From contig NC_081550.1 in the NCBI RefSeq assembly GCF_901000735.1, positions 702,669-766,668 of the forward strand: a DNA stretch of 64,000 nt, given 5' to 3'. The notes beneath the pieces were generated by a model. The model did not search any database and was not told the origin of the DNA. It saw nothing but the letters and a program-made list of their open reading frames with translations. This stretch comes from Corylus avellana. Its lineage: Eukaryota > Streptophyta > Magnoliopsida > Fagales > Betulaceae. The translations under genes were made by a program, and so were the position numbers. This document shows, in pieces, positions 60,807 through 64,000 of the stretch; position 1 is the first letter of the stretch; every line of letters begins with the position of its first letter.

Positions 60807-61984
60807 AAATATATGAGAAACCTTCTATTTCAGTGTGAATCATAGTTGTTCTTAACAAAAAGTTGAATGTATATAGATGTGTTAGAAAAGGGATAATGTT
60901 GTAATCAGCTTGCTATTCAAAGTAGTGCAATATATATCCATGCATGGATACATGCACCCTGCATATGGCTATGCCATATATTCTTCTTATCCTGCCCCAC
61001 TCCTTGGCTGAAGAGACACTGCACCCCACCAGACGCAAGAGATTTCTTAAGGGCATGCATCATATCCAACTCTTCTATCCAAACCTACCTTGATATATCA
61101 ACTTAGCATGGGTTGATTAGACTAACAATATGTCACATTCAAGATGTTAACTTTTAGAACTATTTCGAGAACTTTATTGGATTATTCATGGACTTTTAGG
61201 TAACTTTTGTTTGAAAAATCTAAGAGGGGAAACTATAGATTTTATCAAAGGGCAAACTGTGATGATGTGACAGGCTTTAGAGTGAAAATATCCAAACGAA
61301 AGAATAACATAAGGTAAGTTTCTCAAAAAGAAAATTAAGGACACCGAGATTTCGACAATTTTGTTGTTTGAATGAATTGCTAGCGAGTCCTTTGAGACTC
61401 ACCTATCTAAATAGATCTCGGACAACCTACTTCTATTTGAGCAGGTGAGCTCAAAAGAGTTCTCTCATATTTGTTGTTCAAATCGTTAGTAATATAGACA
61501 ACAAATTACTGAAAATTCAGATCACATTCATATTTAGCACTGAGTCGTTTCTTGTTCCTCTAATTTACTATGCATAGTGTATCATGCTTTCCCCCTCCTT
61601 CTAGATAGTCTTATCTTTGTCATGAAGCAACATACATGACTGAACAAGTTCTCAGATCTTTACCCTAAGTAGAAGTAATTAAAACGAAATTTTCTCTCTT
61701 TAATTAAAATGGATAGAAAATGTGACATTATCTCAAGCCTACAATAAAGTATGAAGTGGCTCGAGGAATTAAAATAAACTAGGGAACAAATAGTGACATA
61801 TATATATATATAACTCAAGAACTTTAGGATAAACCAAATCTTGTTCAATATCTTTTTTCAGTTCATCATATTTCCCTTGGAAATCTTTTAATATGATAAA
61901 CGGGTCAGATTTATGCTCTTTTATATGACCCACATCAACTATGTCTTATCCTAATTACGTGGATGTGGGAGCTTCTGGCTTGTC

Positions 61985-62120
61985 TGATTTTTTTTTTTAA
62001 AATAAAAATATTAACAAACACTTAAAATTACTTTTACTTTAAAATATCACATCCAAACACTTTTTTTTTTTTTTTAAATAATAAAATATTTTAAAAAGCA
62101 TTATTAACAAACAGAGCCAG
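61985..62120 (-). mobile_element. MITE of the GTTTGTTAA family, reversed
   Basis: The minus strand starts GGCTCTGTTTGTTAATAATG near 62120 and contains GTGTTTGGATGTGATATTTT. A second GTGTTTGTTAATATTTTTA block lies near 62010. Confidence 0.55.
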
Positions 62121-62990
62121 AAGACCCATCATCAAGATTTATACACTATTGTTATTATTTTTAATTGGGTTTTTGGTGTTAGAATAGAAAAAAGGTCATT
62201 TTCCAGGTACAGATTGCTTTGAATATTCATCCTGTTAAAGTGCAGGGCACGGGCCATCGTAATCATGAGGACACAGATTGGTGTAGTTTCTGACTCGACA
62301 AGGATGTTACCTTAATACATTAAAACTGTTGCTCAGAAGGAATATCCCATATGCAGCAGCAGTCTTAGACCATTTCAAATTCTTTTACCAAATAATTAGC
62401 CACTTAATTGACAGTCTCATAGAAAAGCAAGTTAACCCCATTTGCGGCTTGAGGTCACACGACCCGTTGGTATTAGGGCGTACGAATAACGTGTTTCAAT
62501 TCTAACGAGTTTAGTTTTAACTGAAATTGAACTAAAATTGATTTTTTTTTTCCTCTGTTTTCGAATCAAGTTTAAAATATAAACAACTTAACAAAAGATG
62601 CCTAAATCTATGAAATCATGAAGAATTCATTGAACCACAAGCTTAATACATTATATCAAACCAAGAATTAAGATTTACACAAGTTGGTGCTTTGAAGATA
62701 CTATAAACAACTCCCCTCCTTTTACTTTATCTATACACACAAACACAAAAGGACTCACCCCTAAGCTAAAAGCCATCAATGCAAACCAAACAATTTGACA
62801 CCATTTTCCATCTACCCCACAAGCATTTTCCCCCAAAGTTTTTTTTTTTTTTTTTTTTCTTCATTAAGCCAGAAGATTACTGCTGGCTTAATTAATTAAT
62901 TAAATAAAGAGCGATCCCACCAACCTAATACTTTTGTACACATTCCTAACCACATCAATCTTTTGCCTTTCCTTTTGTTATTTCCACCAT

Positions 62991-63923
62991 CTACCTTTCC
63001 ATGTCAATGGGTGAAAAGGCCGCCTTTCCCATTTGAATAAAGCTTTTTGAATTGCCAAGCTTGCTGCTTTTTTGGGACTCAACATCATCAGGATTATCTT
63101 CTTCCCTTCTCAATGAAACATACGCAACCTTTTCGCCAAAACCTTTATCCAAAACCAAGAAGAAGCAAACTGCAGAAATGGTGACTGCAATCAAGAGCCA
63201 GCTGAACAGAATGTTTACCAAAGACATAGCGCGATGAAGAGATTCGTCTCCAGAGCACCTGACCACTTTGTGACCCACTTCAAGGTGCATGAGGCAGCCT
63301 TTGGGAATCAATCCAGGCGTCCAAAGCATGAAACCCATCACCATAAACCAAAGACCCTGAAATAATATGCTGACAGATCTTACAAAGCTGACCAAGAAGC
63401 TCTTGGGGAGAGAAATTCCCATGAGAGTGGTGGCTAAAGAAACAAAAACAACAATTTGCAGAAGCAAGTGGTATTGGCCTTCCGGGCCCTTGTGGTCAGC
63501 CGAGTGGAGGTGAAAAAGAAGAAGCTGCTGAGCAAAGGCTATGGCGCCGAGCAATTGGGTCAACCCCTGTTTAGCTTTGGCGCCGATTTTGTCAAGAACA
63601 ATGGCAAAAGCGGCGTAGACCAGGAAAGTCATTGAGATGGAGGAGTGTTCGAAGTTGTGGAGATGGTTGGAGGGGATGGTTCCATCCGGGTCAAGCGGTT
63701 GGTGCCGGTCCGGGCCGATGAAGAGCTCCATGGCTATGGAGGCACAGCAGCCTCCAATGATTAAAAAAAGCTCCAAGTATTTGGATCTTGAGGTGGGAAA
63801 CCATGGGGGAGAGGTGTAGGAATTTGGGTGCTGAGCATAGAGCTTGATGTGGTTGAAGAGGTGCCATAATCCAATCATGAAGAAGCCAAAGCCTGGAGCA
63901 ACATGCCCGATCAAAGTCCCCAT
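62991..63923 (-). CDS. DUF716 (TMEM45-like) membrane protein, copy B
   Basis: A single exon encodes 310 residues. Features are the start MGTLIGHVAPGFGFFMIGLW, HLFNHIKLYAQHP, ELFIGPDRHQPLDPDGTIPS, NHLHNFEHSSIS, HLHSADHKGPEGQYHLLLQ, SILFQGLWFMVMGFMLWTPG, a charged tail with EEDNPDDVESQKSS, and the end SFIQMGKAAFSPIDMER. About seven hydrophobic segments make it a multi-pass membrane protein. The family function is not established. It is the same-strand paralogue of 55144-56696, 6.3 kb away; Arabidopsis also has two adjacent members next to HUB2 (At1g55230, At1g55240 from memory). It lacks the intron seen in copy A: the codons for FQGLW are continuous. The ATG is 63921-63923; a GA-rich leader follows upstream to the window edge. 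Confidence 0.92.
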   Translation of the reverse strand: MGTLIGHVAPGFGFFMIGLWHLFNHIKLYAQHPNSYTSPPWFPTSRSKYLELFLIIGGCCASIAMELFIGPDRHQPLDPDGTIPSNHLHNFEHSSISMTFLVYAAFAIVLDKIGAKAKQGLTQLLGAIAFAQQLLLFHLHSADHKGPEGQYHLLLQIVVFVSLATTLMGISLPKSFLVSFVRSVSILFQGLWFMVMGFMLWTPGLIPKGCLMHLEVGHKVVRCSGDESLHRAMSLVNILFSWLLIAVTISAVCFFLVLDKGFGEKVAYVSLRREEDNPDDVESQKSSKLGNSKSFIQMGKAAFSPIDMER

Positions 63924-63971
63924 TTTTTTGAGACAAAGTTCAAAGCTTCTTGCTTGGGTGTCTTGTCCTTA

Positions 63972-64000
63972 GAGAGAGAGGGAGAGGGAGAGAGAGAGAA
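63972..64000. repeat. GA-rich run upstream of DUF716 copy B
   Basis: GAGA-type repeats in the probable 5' leader of copy B, reaching the window edge. Confidence 0.8.

Larger units (their letters stand above)
59401..61984. other. Intergenic between the DUF716 paralogues, second part
   Basis: No gene recognised. It contains the GGCC-rich repeat at 60240-60415, a (TA)n run at 60769-60803 and AT-rich spacer. Confidence 0.5.

Overview
The window is nuclear DNA of a flowering plant: spliced genes with GT-AG introns, AT-rich spacers, many short transposon remnants, and plant-only families (DUF538, DUF716, DUF761, EG45-like, GPI-anchored LTP). Intron sizes and protein similarity suggest a woody rosid. 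That is an inference, and I cannot name the species.

Layout, left to right. 1-3.6 kb: last coding exon of an F-box/kelch protein (SAGL1-like), whose upstream intron holds a decayed plastid petD insertion. 5.1-7.3 kb: a secreted EG45-like (plant natriuretic peptide type) gene and a small DUF761 gene. 11.7-16.8 kb: two minus-strand DUF538 genes separated by LINE and hAT-like remnants. 18.9-19.9 kb: a GPI-anchored lipid transfer protein. 24.6-28.5 kb: GPI mannosyltransferase 2 (PIG-V), 8 exons. 32.6-37.3 kb: an SF1-type KH RNA-binding protein with a long Pro/Ser/Gln-rich tail. 38.7-42.0 kb: a conserved plant protein of unknown function, probably plastid-targeted. 43.4-53.7 kb: HUB2/BRE1-like 2, an H2B ubiquitin ligase with 19 coding exons. 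55.1-56.7 kb and 63.0-63.9 kb: two DUF716 (TMEM45-like) membrane-protein paralogues. I worked out exon boundaries by hand from splice sites, reading phase and family similarity; every spliced model gives an uninterrupted frame.

The genes are not an operon. The order F-box/kelch, DUF538, LTPG, HUB2, DUF716 matches, from memory, the Arabidopsis block At1g55270 to At1g55230, so the window looks like a conserved syntenic segment with extra genes interleaved.

The most interesting observation is in the first DUF716 gene. Its only intron (55494-56122) appears to be a transposable element from end to end: a short-LTR (TRIM-like) element flanked by a 5-bp target duplication and carrying a nested Tourist-like MITE. 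The duplicated target bases supply the splice donor and half of the acceptor, so splicing would restore the pre-insertion reading frame exactly. The paralogue at 62991-63923 has no intron there. This looks like a new intron made by a retroelement.
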